DNA of 64,000 nt, from the NCBI GenBank assembly GCA_001769805.1, contig MEPO01000035.1:1-64000 (forward strand), in the 5' to 3' direction. Source of the stretch: Bdellovibrionales bacterium GWA1_52_35 (GTDB lineage: Bacteria > Bdellovibrionota > UBA1018). Both the position numbers and the translations under genes were made by a program. Positions 17,165 to 26,348 of the stretch are shown here, piece after piece; positions within the stretch are counted from its first letter, which is position 1, and every line of letters starts with the position of its first letter. The notes under the pieces were generated by a model, which saw only the letters and a program-made list of their open reading frames with translations, was not told the origin of the DNA and did no database searches.

Positions 17165-19512
17165 CACTCAAAAACTTCCGGCATATTTCCGTAAAGTCTC
17201 TCGATCAAGTCAGTAAAATGTCAGCCAAGGCGAAGGGGAAAATCAGGTCCAACCTCATTGCTGGAGGAACTGATTTACTGGGCGTCTTGAAAGACAAAAT
17301 TCATCCTGCAGTACCGGATCTGATCATTGATCTGAAAACGGTTCCTGGTCTGAATTACATCCGTGAAGACAAGAAGGGACTGAAGATCGGAACTCTCACC
17401 ACCTTGGCAGAGCTTGCAAAAAGCGAGCTGGTGCGGCAGAAGTACTCGTCGCTCGCAGAAGCGGCCCGCTCGGTGGGGTCACCGCAAATCCGAAATATGG
17501 CGACTCTCGGCGGGAATATCTGTCAGGAGCCGAGATGCTGGTATTACCGCGCCCCGGATAATCAGTTCCACTGCATGCGGAAGGGCGGTCACAAATGCGC
17601 GGCCCTCCTGGGTGATAATCGCTATCATTCTATTTATGGCGGTGTACAAACCGCAAAACCCGCCTGTATTTCGACTTGCCCTGGGCATGTTGAAATCGCT
17701 TCCTATATGGAGCAGGTCCGAGCCGGCGACCTTTATGCAGCTTCTCAACTCCTGCTGGAAAATAATCCGCTTCCGGCAATGACCGGGCGGGTTTGTCCCC
17801 ATACCTGTGAGTCGCGGTGCAACCGCGAGAGTCTGGATGCGCCGGTTTCGATCCGGAATGTCGAGCGTTTCCTGGGCGATTATGTCCTGGAACATGCAAC
17901 AGGCGCAAAAGGCCTGATGAAAGCCCCCCACAAAAAGCTCAGAGACAAGGTCGCGATCGTGGGCTCCGGGCCTGCGGGACTTTCTGCAGCATTCTATCTT
18001 GCACGGGCGGGCTATCAGGTCACCGTATTTGATCGCCTTCCGAAAGCGGGCGGAATGCTGGCCTATTCGATTCCAGCCTATCGACTTCCCAAAGACCTGG
18101 TCGAAAAGCAAATTGCCGCGCTCAAGAAAATGGGAATTCAATTTGTTCTAAAAACACCGGTCGGGAAAAAAGAACTGAAAGATCTGAAGAAAAAATTCAA
18201 AGCCGTATTTCTTGCCACCGGTGCCTGGGGACAGAGGGGGTTGAAGATTGATAAATCCGAGCTTCTGGTCTCGGGAATGGATTTCCTCACGAATATCCAG
18301 CTCGGCAAGGCTCCCGTGCTCGGAGAGCATGTGTTGGTTATTGGCGGCGGCAATGTTGCGATCGATGTCGCAATGTCCGCAAAACGCCTGGGCGCCCGTA
18401 ACGTCACCCTGGCCTGTTTGGAAGCCCGCGAACAGATGCCGGCGTTTCCGGAAGAAATCCAAGATGCCCTGAAAGAAGGTGTGAACCTTCTGACCTCCTG
18501 GGGTCCGCACCAGATTTTGGAATCAGGCGGAAAAGTGTCGGGAATGGAGCTGGTGCGGTGTACCTCTGTTTTGGACCAGAACGGAAGCTTCCATCCGACC
18601 TTTGATCCGGCCCAGAAAAAATCCATAGAAGCAAGCCAGATTATTCTGGCGATCGGTCAGACGACTGAGCTGGAATTCGCCGACGCTGCGCTTAAGATCT
18701 CACGTGGCCTGATCACGGTGGATGACATGACGATGGCGACAACAAGCAAAGGCGTCTTTGCTGGCGGTGACGTCACGAGCGGGCCTGCGACAGTGATTCA
18801 TGCGATCGCAGCAGGAAGGAGAGCTGCGGTCTCAATCGACAAGTACCTTAATAAGGGAAAATACATCCAGGCGATAACAGAAATTGCCTCTTCCTCGTCA
18901 AAGCGAAAGCTTGTGGAACGCAGTTTCAAGAAGTCTCAAAGAGCTGCTGCGGATTCTTTTGATGCGGAGACCGAAGCGCATCGCTGCCTGAACTGCAGCT
19001 GTGTGGCAGTGAATGCCTCTGATCTGGCGCCCGTGCTCATATCTTTGAACGCCCTGATCAAAACAACAGAACGGACCCTGGCTGCTGAAGATTTCTTCGC
19101 CGCAGGCGAGGCAACCTGTACGACACTCGCTCCTGGTGAGGTGGTGCGCGAGATCGAGATCCCGGCGCCGTCTTCTCAGTCCACTCAGAAGTACTCGAAA
19201 TTCAGGATCAGAAATGCAATCGACTTTCCGATTGTGAGCCTGGCGAGCGTTTTGAAGGTTCATAATGGAAAGTTCAAGGACTCAAGAATCGTATTTGGTG
19301 CAGTAGCTCCGCTTCCGTACCGTATGAAAGGGGTCGAGAAATTTCTGGACGGCAAGCCGGCAACAGAAGAAACTGCGGCAGTCGCGATGGAGCTTGCGGG
19401 CAAGGATGCCCAGCTATTGGGCAGGAATGCTTTTAAACTTCAGATTGTCAGGGCTCTTCTCAAACGGGCTGTTCTTGGTATGACCAAAAATATAAATACA
19501 CAGAACTCATAA
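17161..19512 (+). CDS. FAD-binding subunit with inserted GltD-like [4Fe-4S]/FAD/NAD(P)H module
   Basis: Residues 1-162 form the first half of a CoxM/XdhB-type FAD domain (NLIAGGTDLLG, RNMATLGGNICQ, then Cys at 121, 126, 138 and 146). Residues about 163-613 are a complete GltD-like oxidoreductase: an N-terminal Cys cluster (ACISTCPG, CPHTCESRC), FAD motif VGSGPAGLSAA, NAD(P)H motif IGGGNVAIDVA and a final AGGDVTSGPATV. From residue 614 (CVAVNASDLAPV) the CoxM domain resumes and runs to the end. The insert lies exactly where ordinary relatives join YHSIYGG to CVAV-SDLAP. Electrons from the Mo site could thus reach NAD(P) through a second flavin. ATG 17161 overlaps the upstream stop. Confidence 0.88.
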   Translation: MTLKNFRHISVKSLDQVSKMSAKAKGKIRSNLIAGGTDLLGVLKDKIHPAVPDLIIDLKTVPGLNYIREDKKGLKIGTLTTLAELAKSELVRQKYSSLAEAARSVGSPQIRNMATLGGNICQEPRCWYYRAPDNQFHCMRKGGHKCAALLGDNRYHSIYGGVQTAKPACISTCPGHVEIASYMEQVRAGDLYAASQLLLENNPLPAMTGRVCPHTCESRCNRESLDAPVSIRNVERFLGDYVLEHATGAKGLMKAPHKKLRDKVAIVGSGPAGLSAAFYLARAGYQVTVFDRLPKAGGMLAYSIPAYRLPKDLVEKQIAALKKMGIQFVLKTPVGKKELKDLKKKFKAVFLATGAWGQRGLKIDKSELLVSGMDFLTNIQLGKAPVLGEHVLVIGGGNVAIDVAMSAKRLGARNVTLACLEAREQMPAFPEEIQDALKEGVNLLTSWGPHQILESGGKVSGMELVRCTSVLDQNGSFHPTFDPAQKKSIEASQIILAIGQTTELEFADAALKISRGLITVDDMTMATTSKGVFAGGDVTSGPATVIHAIAAGRRAAVSIDKYLNKGKYIQAITEIASSSSKRKLVERSFKKSQRAAADSFDAETEAHRCLNCSCVAVNASDLAPVLISLNALIKTTERTLAAEDFFAAGEATCTTLAPGEVVREIEIPAPSSQSTQKYSKFRIRNAIDFPIVSLASVLKVHNGKFKDSRIVFGAVAPLPYRMKGVEKFLDGKPATEETAAVAMELAGKDAQLLGRNAFKLQIVRALLKRAVLGMTKNINTQNS

Positions 19513-19579
19513 GCTTTTTTAATACGTCCACCCCACACTTACGGTTGACACCGTGCATCATATTGTATATGTGTGCCCC

Positions 19580-20002
19580 ATGAATAAGTGTTCAGCGGTT
19601 TTTATGGTTCTGTTTTTCAATTTGCTCGTCTCGTCGGCTTCTGCCGGGATGCTCGAAAATGTCGCGGCGGAAACTGCTGTTACAGGCGCGACCATCGTTT
19701 GCGGAGACAGCAAGGGCGGGTTCGCGTTCAACGCGATTGACGGACGTGTCTGGCAACTTGACACGGTGGAATCCCAAGAGGGAATCGAGCTGAAGGTAAT
19801 TCAATTCGGTAGGATGCGCTGCCCACATTGCTTTGATATCAGTGCCGAGCTGAGCATATTCGACGATGTTCTTGCCTGGCGTCTGGTCATCGCGCCGATT
19901 CCGGGTGGCAATCCGACGCGACCATTCCTCAAGGCCATCATGAAATCCGGTAAAGAAGAGAGAAAGTACAACAGGGGATGCCGGTTAGTTCGAAACAGCT
20001 AA
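19580..20002 (+). CDS. Small exported protein of unknown function
   Basis: A signal peptide of about 22 residues starts at ATG 19580 (MNKCSAVFMVLFFNLLVSSASA); an in-frame GTG at 19553 would add nine residues before it and is less likely. The mature part of about 118 residues contains CPHC near residue 82, resembling a thioredoxin-like or metal-binding pair, and another Cys in VCGDSKGG. The C-terminus is basic. I do not recognise the family. It follows the molybdenum hydroxylase operon by 68 bases, so read-through is possible, and is convergent with the helicase gene. Confidence 0.6.
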   Translation: MNKCSAVFMVLFFNLLVSSASAGMLENVAAETAVTGATIVCGDSKGGFAFNAIDGRVWQLDTVESQEGIELKVIQFGRMRCPHCFDISAELSIFDDVLAWRLVIAPIPGGNPTRPFLKAIMKSGKEERKYNRGCRLVRNS

Positions 20003-20025
20003 TCGGTAAATAAACAGTATCGTTT

Positions 20026-21339
20026 TTAGTGTTTCCCGGATTTAGCCGCAGCTTGCGCTTTTTTTCGCCTCTCCCTGCGATTATTTTTAGACGGAGGAGG
20101 ATTGGAATAAACCCGGGTGACTTTCGCCTGATTTTGCATTGCTGATTGCAGAACGGCGTGGGTGGGGCGTTTCTTTCCGTGCGTTTCCACCTCAAGGCCA
20201 TCGGGTGTTGGTTTTACAGTTAGTATTTTTTTTATGAGTCCTTCTATGTCGGTCAGATACTCCCGTTCTTCCGGCGCACAAAAAGAAAGTGCAGCGCCCT
20301 CGGCCCCGGCGCGCGCTGTCCGCCCAATTCGGTGCACGTAGGATTCGGGGATATTCGGAATGTCGTAATTGAAAACATGCGTTACCTGGTCGATATCGAT
20401 TCCGCGTGCGGCGATATCAGTTGCCACCAATACCCGACATTTTCCTTCTTTGATGTTGGCCAGAGCTTTTTCGCGCGCTGCTTGCGGTTTGTCCCCATGG
20501 ATGGTGTCTGCTTTAATCTTGGCCTTGCAAAGTGAATTTGTGACCCGGTTTGCATCCCGTTTAGTACGTGTAAAGACCAGCGCTCGGGAGACTTCGAGTT
20601 CTTGCAGCAGGTGAATGAGAAGCGAAGTTTTTTGCTTCTTGTGAACGAAATACACGTTTTGCGTCACCTTTTCTACGGTGGAAGCCACGGGTGTGACTTC
20701 AATGCGTACAGGCCGGGTCAGTATCTGCTCCGAAAGTTTGCTGATTTCGGGAGGCATGGTTGCCGAGAAAAATAGTGTTTGCAGGTCTTTTGGAATTTTA
20801 GAAATGATGGCGCGCACGTCGTGAATGAAACCCATGTCGAGCATTCGGTCGGCTTCATCGAGTACAAAAATTTCAAGCTTCCGGAAATTCAGGAGCTTCT
20901 GCTGCATCAAATCCAAAAGCCGCCCTGGAGTAGCGACGAGAATGTCCACGCCCTGTCGTAACGAGCGCACCTGTGAGTGCTGGGGAACGCCACCAAAAAC
21001 GACAGCATTCCGGACCGGCAGAGTCTTTCCGTAATCTGAGAAGCTCTGGCCAATTTGAGAGGCAAGTTCGCGGGTGGGGGTCAATACAAGAACCCGGATT
21101 TCGCGGTGATGAGAACTCCGACCATCGGTCAGGAGTTGGAGTATGGGGAGCGCAAAAGCTGCGGTTTTGCCCGTTCCAGTCTGAGCACAGGCCAGAATAT
21201 CCCTGCGCTCCAGGATGGGGGGGATCGCCTGAACCTGAATGGGCGTCGGCGTTAGATATCCCTCAGCTTTGACGGCTTGAAGGAGGGGGTCGATGAGTTT
21301 TAATGATTCAAATTTCATAGTTTTGGGTGACTTATCCAC
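20026..21339 (-). CDS. rhlE: DEAD-box RNA helicase, RhlE-like
   Basis: All DEAD-box motifs are present: Q-motif region, motif I AQTGTGKT, Ia PTRELASQI, II DEAD (VLDEADRMLDMGF), III SAT, IV region VFTRTK, V ARGID and VI HRIGRTARAG, followed by a basic C-terminal tail rich in Lys and Arg (NNRRERRKKAQAAAK) for RNA contact. The organisation and length fit RhlE-type helicases that remodel ribosomal or mRNA structures. Its start overlaps the end of the RlmM-like gene by 25 bases, so the two RNA-related genes form an operon. The rhlE name is by motif pattern; csdA/dbpA-type alternatives lack support. Confidence 0.85.
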   Translation of the reverse strand: MDKSPKTMKFESLKLIDPLLQAVKAEGYLTPTPIQVQAIPPILERRDILACAQTGTGKTAAFALPILQLLTDGRSSHHREIRVLVLTPTRELASQIGQSFSDYGKTLPVRNAVVFGGVPQHSQVRSLRQGVDILVATPGRLLDLMQQKLLNFRKLEIFVLDEADRMLDMGFIHDVRAIISKIPKDLQTLFFSATMPPEISKLSEQILTRPVRIEVTPVASTVEKVTQNVYFVHKKQKTSLLIHLLQELEVSRALVFTRTKRDANRVTNSLCKAKIKADTIHGDKPQAAREKALANIKEGKCRVLVATDIAARGIDIDQVTHVFNYDIPNIPESYVHRIGRTARAGAEGAALSFCAPEEREYLTDIEGLIKKILTVKPTPDGLEVETHGKKRPTHAVLQSAMQNQAKVTRVYSNPPPSKNNRRERRKKAQAAAKSGKH

Positions 21340-22238
21340 GTCAGTTCATTTTTATTGCAGCTCAGATGAAGGATGCGGCTGTGAGGCAATTTCCTGAACT
21401 GATCCACAATCGGGTGATCCGGGGCACCGGCAAATTTAACGGAACAGACGAATTTTTGACAATGACCAGATTCCAGCCATATTCGAAGGTATTCCAGAAG
21501 CTTATCCGGATAGCAGATCACATCGCTGAATACCCAGTCCATCGGTTGCGGTTTGAACGAAAATGCGTCACCTGCGGTGAATTCAATATTTTTGTATTTT
21601 TGGAGCTTCTCGCTCAGAGGTGATCGGTCGATACTGAGCACACTGACTCCAAGTTCCGCCAGGGCCCAGCTCCAGGAGCCGGGTGATGAACCCAGATCAA
21701 CAACTTTTTCGTCGCCCCTGGGCCAAGCGCCGAGAATAGTCAGTGCTTCCCAGAGTTTGAGGTAGGCACGACTGGGCGCGGTTATTTTGTCTTCAAAGAA
21801 AGTGACTTTTCCATCATAGGTCGGGCGACGAATGTCCTGGCTGTAGAGGATGAGGCCTGGTTCTGCCAAGGTGAAAACGGGGGGTGGGTTCTTCTCTCCT
21901 CGAGAAGGAAAGCGAAACGGTCGGCTCGGTTTAGCGAGATTCAGGCCTTCAGCAATCAGTGCGCCTCTTCTGGCGAACAGATCGCCGTGGTAGCGCCAGG
22001 AATTCGAAATTGCTTTCAGCTTCCGTTGTGCGTCCCCGATCGATTCGACTTCCACCGACTGGACGTTGCGCCAGACACTTTGTGCCCAAGCCGGTTCGAC
22101 CCGGTCCTCCTGTACCCAGACTGTAAGATTGGTCGCATTGATACGGGTCAGGCCCAGATAGGCCAATTCCCGGAACAGGTCGTTCTTGTATTCTTCGGCA
22201 ATAATGCAGAGCTGCCCGGGTTTCATGAATATTACCAT
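21315..22238 (-). CDS. RlmM-like 23S rRNA 2'-O-methyltransferase
   Basis: The C-terminal Rossmann domain has the SAM motif VDLGSSPGSWSWAL, then SIDRSPL and WVFSDVICYP, and a Lys in KFVCSVKF. Together these supply the K-D-K-E style catalytic set of 2'-O-ribose methyltransferases. The N-terminal half is the THUMP-like part seen in RlmM (COG2933), which methylates C2498 of 23S rRNA. A TTG at 22292 would add 18 residues; ATG 22238 (MVIFMKPG) is a more usual start. It is head-to-head with the RND gene, whose start lies 87 bp away, and runs into rhlE with a 25-base overlap, which fits a shared ribosome-maintenance role. Confidence 0.75.
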   Translation of the reverse strand: MVIFMKPGQLCIIAEEYKNDLFRELAYLGLTRINATNLTVWVQEDRVEPAWAQSVWRNVQSVEVESIGDAQRKLKAISNSWRYHGDLFARRGALIAEGLNLAKPSRPFRFPSRGEKNPPPVFTLAEPGLILYSQDIRRPTYDGKVTFFEDKITAPSRAYLKLWEALTILGAWPRGDEKVVDLGSSPGSWSWALAELGVSVLSIDRSPLSEKLQKYKNIEFTAGDAFSFKPQPMDWVFSDVICYPDKLLEYLRIWLESGHCQKFVCSVKFAGAPDHPIVDQFRKLPHSRILHLSCNKNELTWISHPKL

Positions 22239-22324
22239 AGAACGTTCTCGCGTCCGATGCACCAACTGAAGGGACAGTTCCTCGCTTGACAAGGCACTCA
22301 GGACGACAGAAAGATAACTCTGCT

Positions 22325-25300
22325 ATGAGCAGCCTTTCAGAAATCGCAATTAAACGTCCAGTTTTCGCTTGGATGCTCATGTCCTTCCTTATCATTTTCG
22401 GGTTCATCTGCTTTGGACGCATGGGCATCAGTCAGCTTCCGAACGTCGACTTGCCGATCATCAGTATTAGCGCGATCTATCCTGGCGCGGCGCCCGAAGT
22501 GATGGAAGCCGATGTGATCGATCCCATCGAGAACACGATGATGAGTCTCGAGGGCGTCAAGAATGTCACCTCGATGATGCGTATCGGTTTTGCGACGATC
22601 ACGATCGAGTTCAATCTCAAGCGGGACATTGATCTTGCGCTCCAGGACGTGCAGGCCAAGATGGCCCAGGTCCAGATGGAGCTGCCCCGGGGCATGGATC
22701 CGGTCACGATCATGAAAATCAATCCCGACGATTTTCCGATCATGTGGCTTTCTTTTGCGAACGACAAAATGTCGGTGCAGGATCTCATGATCTACGTTCG
22801 CGATCACGTCAAAGATCAAATCACGACGGTCCCGGGGGTCGGCAATGTATGGACACCGGGCTACCTCAAGCCGAATCTGCGCATCTGGCTCCAGGAAGAG
22901 AAGCTCAATCATTATGAGCTCACCGTCAACGACGTTGTTTCGACAATTCAGTCGGAAAGTCTGGAGCCCCCCGGAGGGCGTATCGACCATGGAGGCAGAG
23001 AGTACAGCCTTCGTACAATGGGTGAGGCGGGCTCGGCTGAGAGTGTGGCCGCCATCGAAATCAAGAACCGGGGCGGCCTGCCCAACTACAATCCGATTCC
23101 GCTCAGTCAGATAGCCAATGTCGTAGAAGGCACCGAGGATGTTGTTCAGTTTGCCCGGGCCAACGGTAAGCAGGCAATCGGGCTGGGTGTGATCAAGCAG
23201 CGTGGCTCAAATGCGGTCGACGTGGCCAACGGGGTGAAAGCCAAGATTGAAAAATTGCGCCCCAATTTGCCAGAAGGCTCAAGCTTCGAGGTGAATTTCG
23301 ATGCCACCGAGTTCATCAAGGAATCGGTAGGGGAGTTGATTCTGACCCTGATCCTTGCGGCTCTCCTGACTTCCCTTGTCTGCTGGTTATTCCTTGGCTC
23401 CTGGTCATCCACACTTAATGTTATTCTGGCCATCCCAACGTCAGTTCTGGGCACGTTCATCGTGCTCTACTACCTGGATTTCACGTTGAATATGTTTACC
23501 CTCCTGGGTTTATCGCTTGCGATCGGTATTGTTGTCGATGACGCCATCATGGTGCTCGAGAACATCGTGCGCCACCGCGAGAAGGGCCTCAGTCGTCATG
23601 ACGCTGCTCTCGTGGGAACGCGTGAGATCATGTTTGCTGCAATGGCCGCGACAGTGTCGCTGGTGGCGATCTTCTTTCCGATCGCACTCATGCAAGGAAT
23701 CATCGGAAAGTTTCTCTTTCAGTTTGGCGTCACGATGAGTGCCGCCGTACTGCTATCACTGGTTGAGGCGCTCACTTTGACGCCGATGCGTGCCTCCAAG
23801 TTCATCGAGCCGCCGCACCGAACGACTCGTATCGGCCGGGGCTTCGAAGCCGTTTACGCTTGGCTGCAGGCGCATTACACACGCATTTTAAGGCGTGTAC
23901 TCCAGCATCGGTGGAAGATGGTCCTGGGTTCGCTTGTCTTCTTTGTGCTGAGTTTTGCCTCGGTGGGCGCGCTGAACAAGGAATTCCAACCAGCGCAAGA
24001 CCAGAGCATGGCTTTTGTCATGTTGACGGCTCCGGCCGGATCATCGGTCAGCTTCACAGACGATCGTCTCTCGAAGGTCGAGAAATTTGTCCTGAGTCGA
24101 CCCGAGGTTTCGGCGACCTTCGCGGCTGTAGGTGGTTTCACTGGGGGCGAGACAAATACGGCCTGGATTTTCATCACGATGAAACCCAAGAAACAGCGTA
24201 AACTGAGTCAGCAGGAATTTCTTCAGGTCTTGCGCGAGGAGATGGTCAAGCTGGTTCCTGACTCGCAGCCCGTGGTGCAAGATATGTCGCAGCAGGGTTT
24301 CTCGGCTGGAACCGGCTTTCCTATCGAATTCGGAATCATGGGTCCTGACTGGGCCAAACTCTCAGCACTTTCTGAAGAAATCGTAGGCAAGCTCAAGCAG
24401 AGTCCGCTACTCATAGACGTGAAATCCGACTACCAGGCCGGCGCGCCGGAGATTCGGCTCATTCCGAATCGGAAGAAGGCTGATGCTCGTGGTGTGAGTG
24501 TTGAAGCCATCGGCGCAACGGTATCCGCTGCGATTGCAGGTGTTGTTGCTGGTCGTTATCCCAAGGGCGGGCACAGATATGATGTCCGAGTGCGGCTCGA
24601 AGATCGCGCAGTTAGCCCCATTGAGAGGGTCAAGGGTCTTAAAATTCGCAACAATCGTGGTGAACTTGTTCCTCTGCCCGCGGTGGTAGACATTGTGGAA
24701 AGGCCGGCAGCGGCGCAGATCACGCGCAAAAACCGCTCTCGAGCGATCACGATTACCGCGAACATGGCGCCGGGCAAAGGCCAGCAGGAAGCTCTGGACG
24801 GAGCGCTGAAGATTGCGCGTGCCTCCGTGCCAAAGGGCTACGAGGTCATGTTGAGCGGTGGAGCCGAAGAGTTCGCTGAAGCATTCAAGGGCCTGCTTTT
24901 CCTGCTTCTCATGGGGCTTTTGGTTGCTTACATGGTGCTCGCTTCGCAATTTAACAGTTTCGTGGACCCCTTCACGGTTTTTGTCGCGCTCCCGTTCAGC
25001 TTTTCGGGAGCTTTTCTTGCTCTACTCTTGGGGGGGCAGTCGCTCAATATTTTCAGTATGATTGGTCTTGTGTTGCTTCTGGGGATTGTGAAAAAGAACT
25101 CCATTTTATTGGTCGATTTTACCCACCGCAAGCGCGAGGAGGGCGGCCTTCCTGTGCACGAAGCTCTTCTGGAGGCTTGCCCCATTCGTTTGCGGCCCAT
25201 TCTCATGACCTCCATGGCTACGATTGCGGGCGCTATTCCTGCGGCATTGTCGCTCGGACCGGGAGCCGAGGCCCGTGCTCCGATGTCCATCGGAGTCATC

Positions 25301-25390
25301 GGCGGCGTGCTCGTGTCCACGGTGCTCACTCTTTTTGTCGTGCCTTGCGTTTACAGTCTGCTGGCGCGGTTTGGGAAAAAGGGCGGCTAG
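22325..25390 (+). CDS. RND-family efflux permease (AcrB/HAE1-type)
   Basis: About 1020 residues with the RND plan: one N-terminal transmembrane helix (FAWMLMSFLIIFG), a large periplasmic loop, a block of six helices including GLSLAIGIVVDDAIMVLEN (the conserved TM4 DD proton-relay pair), a second periplasmic loop and a final helix block with GLVLLLGIVKKNSILLVDF. It would be an inner-membrane proton antiporter for drugs, lipids or metabolites. No membrane-fusion protein or outer-membrane channel gene is adjacent, which is unusual since they are normally co-transcribed. Its stop overlaps the stop of the convergent gene in a shared CTAG (25387-25390). Confidence 0.92.
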   Translation: MSSLSEIAIKRPVFAWMLMSFLIIFGFICFGRMGISQLPNVDLPIISISAIYPGAAPEVMEADVIDPIENTMMSLEGVKNVTSMMRIGFATITIEFNLKRDIDLALQDVQAKMAQVQMELPRGMDPVTIMKINPDDFPIMWLSFANDKMSVQDLMIYVRDHVKDQITTVPGVGNVWTPGYLKPNLRIWLQEEKLNHYELTVNDVVSTIQSESLEPPGGRIDHGGREYSLRTMGEAGSAESVAAIEIKNRGGLPNYNPIPLSQIANVVEGTEDVVQFARANGKQAIGLGVIKQRGSNAVDVANGVKAKIEKLRPNLPEGSSFEVNFDATEFIKESVGELILTLILAALLTSLVCWLFLGSWSSTLNVILAIPTSVLGTFIVLYYLDFTLNMFTLLGLSLAIGIVVDDAIMVLENIVRHREKGLSRHDAALVGTREIMFAAMAATVSLVAIFFPIALMQGIIGKFLFQFGVTMSAAVLLSLVEALTLTPMRASKFIEPPHRTTRIGRGFEAVYAWLQAHYTRILRRVLQHRWKMVLGSLVFFVLSFASVGALNKEFQPAQDQSMAFVMLTAPAGSSVSFTDDRLSKVEKFVLSRPEVSATFAAVGGFTGGETNTAWIFITMKPKKQRKLSQQEFLQVLREEMVKLVPDSQPVVQDMSQQGFSAGTGFPIEFGIMGPDWAKLSALSEEIVGKLKQSPLLIDVKSDYQAGAPEIRLIPNRKKADARGVSVEAIGATVSAAIAGVVAGRYPKGGHRYDVRVRLEDRAVSPIERVKGLKIRNNRGELVPLPAVVDIVERPAAAQITRKNRSRAITITANMAPGKGQQEALDGALKIARASVPKGYEVMLSGGAEEFAEAFKGLLFLLLMGLLVAYMVLASQFNSFVDPFTVFVALPFSFSGAFLALLLGGQSLNIFSMIGLVLLLGIVKKNSILLVDFTHRKREEGGLPVHEALLEACPIRLRPILMTSMATIAGAIPAALSLGPGAEARAPMSIGVIGGVLVSTVLTLFVVPCVYSLLARFGKKGG

Positions 25391-26235
25391 CCACTAACAG
25401 GCGGCTTTTGATCGGCTGGTGACCAGCGTCCCAGTAAAAGAAAACAACATAGAAGACTTGCTCCGCTCAAGAAAAACCAGAGCGGAATTTGTGACTCGAC
25501 TTCTGGAATCCCGGCTCGCGCAGCGACGATAGAGCCCGTCGCCAATACGAGTGCATACAGGGCGCCTTTTACGTTCATCATGATCGCCAGCACCAAACCC
25601 CAGGGGTTTCGCTTCCAGATTAAAGTTGCTCCAAGAAGGACGGCTGGTACCATAATCGATAAATCCAGGGCCGCTGTAATATTTGTCGGGTGATCTGTTG
25701 CGATCACGATCTCAGGAATGGTTCCGGTAAAAATGAAATTGAGCGACTGAGCGAGCCAAACGCCTGTCAAGAAAACACCCCAAACTGCCATATAGATGCT
25801 AAGCGGTGCTACAGGAACTCTACCCCACGTAGCGGCGCGGAATGTTTCAATACATACGCTCGATAGCTCCAAGATCAATGCGTAACCCGACAGCGTGAAC
25901 AGCGCCACGTACAATAGAAAAAACGAGTTGAGCGCAGCTCCGAAGAGGTAAAAGGAATAATTGTAAAAAACATATGCCAAGACACCCCACCAGATCGAGT
26001 ACGCTTTAATTGAGTGGCGGGCAACTAGAAGGAGGGTCGCGATCATTAGGGGCGTAGCTACAAATAGCGTAATTAAGTCGTTTCCATACCATGCCGATTT
26101 TACAAAAATGTTATCCCCATAAAGATGGCGAAATAGCAGGCCCGTTGCTGACTGCGCAACCATCAGGAGCGTGATTGCGATGGATAATCTGAACGCGATC
26201 CGATGACGAGTGATCCTGTGATCCATAAGTTGCAT
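25387..26235 (-). CDS. Polytopic membrane protein of unknown function
   Basis: About eight hydrophobic helices fill the 282 residues, with short polar ends and no periplasmic domain of note. Conserved-looking polar residues within helices (HSIKAYSIWWGVLAYVFYNY; His, Tyr, Asn) could line a pore or site, but I cannot assign a family. It is convergent with the RND gene and shares the CTAG stop. Its start region faces the start of the LuxC/LuxE operon across 113 bp, so the two must share a divergent promoter region. Confidence 0.7.
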   Translation of the reverse strand: MQLMDHRITRHRIAFRLSIAITLLMVAQSATGLLFRHLYGDNIFVKSAWYGNDLITLFVATPLMIATLLLVARHSIKAYSIWWGVLAYVFYNYSFYLFGAALNSFFLLYVALFTLSGYALILELSSVCIETFRAATWGRVPVAPLSIYMAVWGVFLTGVWLAQSLNFIFTGTIPEIVIATDHPTNITAALDLSIMVPAVLLGATLIWKRNPWGLVLAIMMNVKGALYALVLATGSIVAARAGIPEVESQIPLWFFLSGASLLCCFLLLGRWSPADQKPPVSG

Positions 26236-26348
26236 CCCTTACGTGAGATTACATCATTAGATCAGTTTCATACAGGTGCAAGCCGAATTTAAGCTGATTC
26301 TTTGTGTGACATGAAGTAAACTCAAGCCCTGCATTACGGGGCCGCTTC

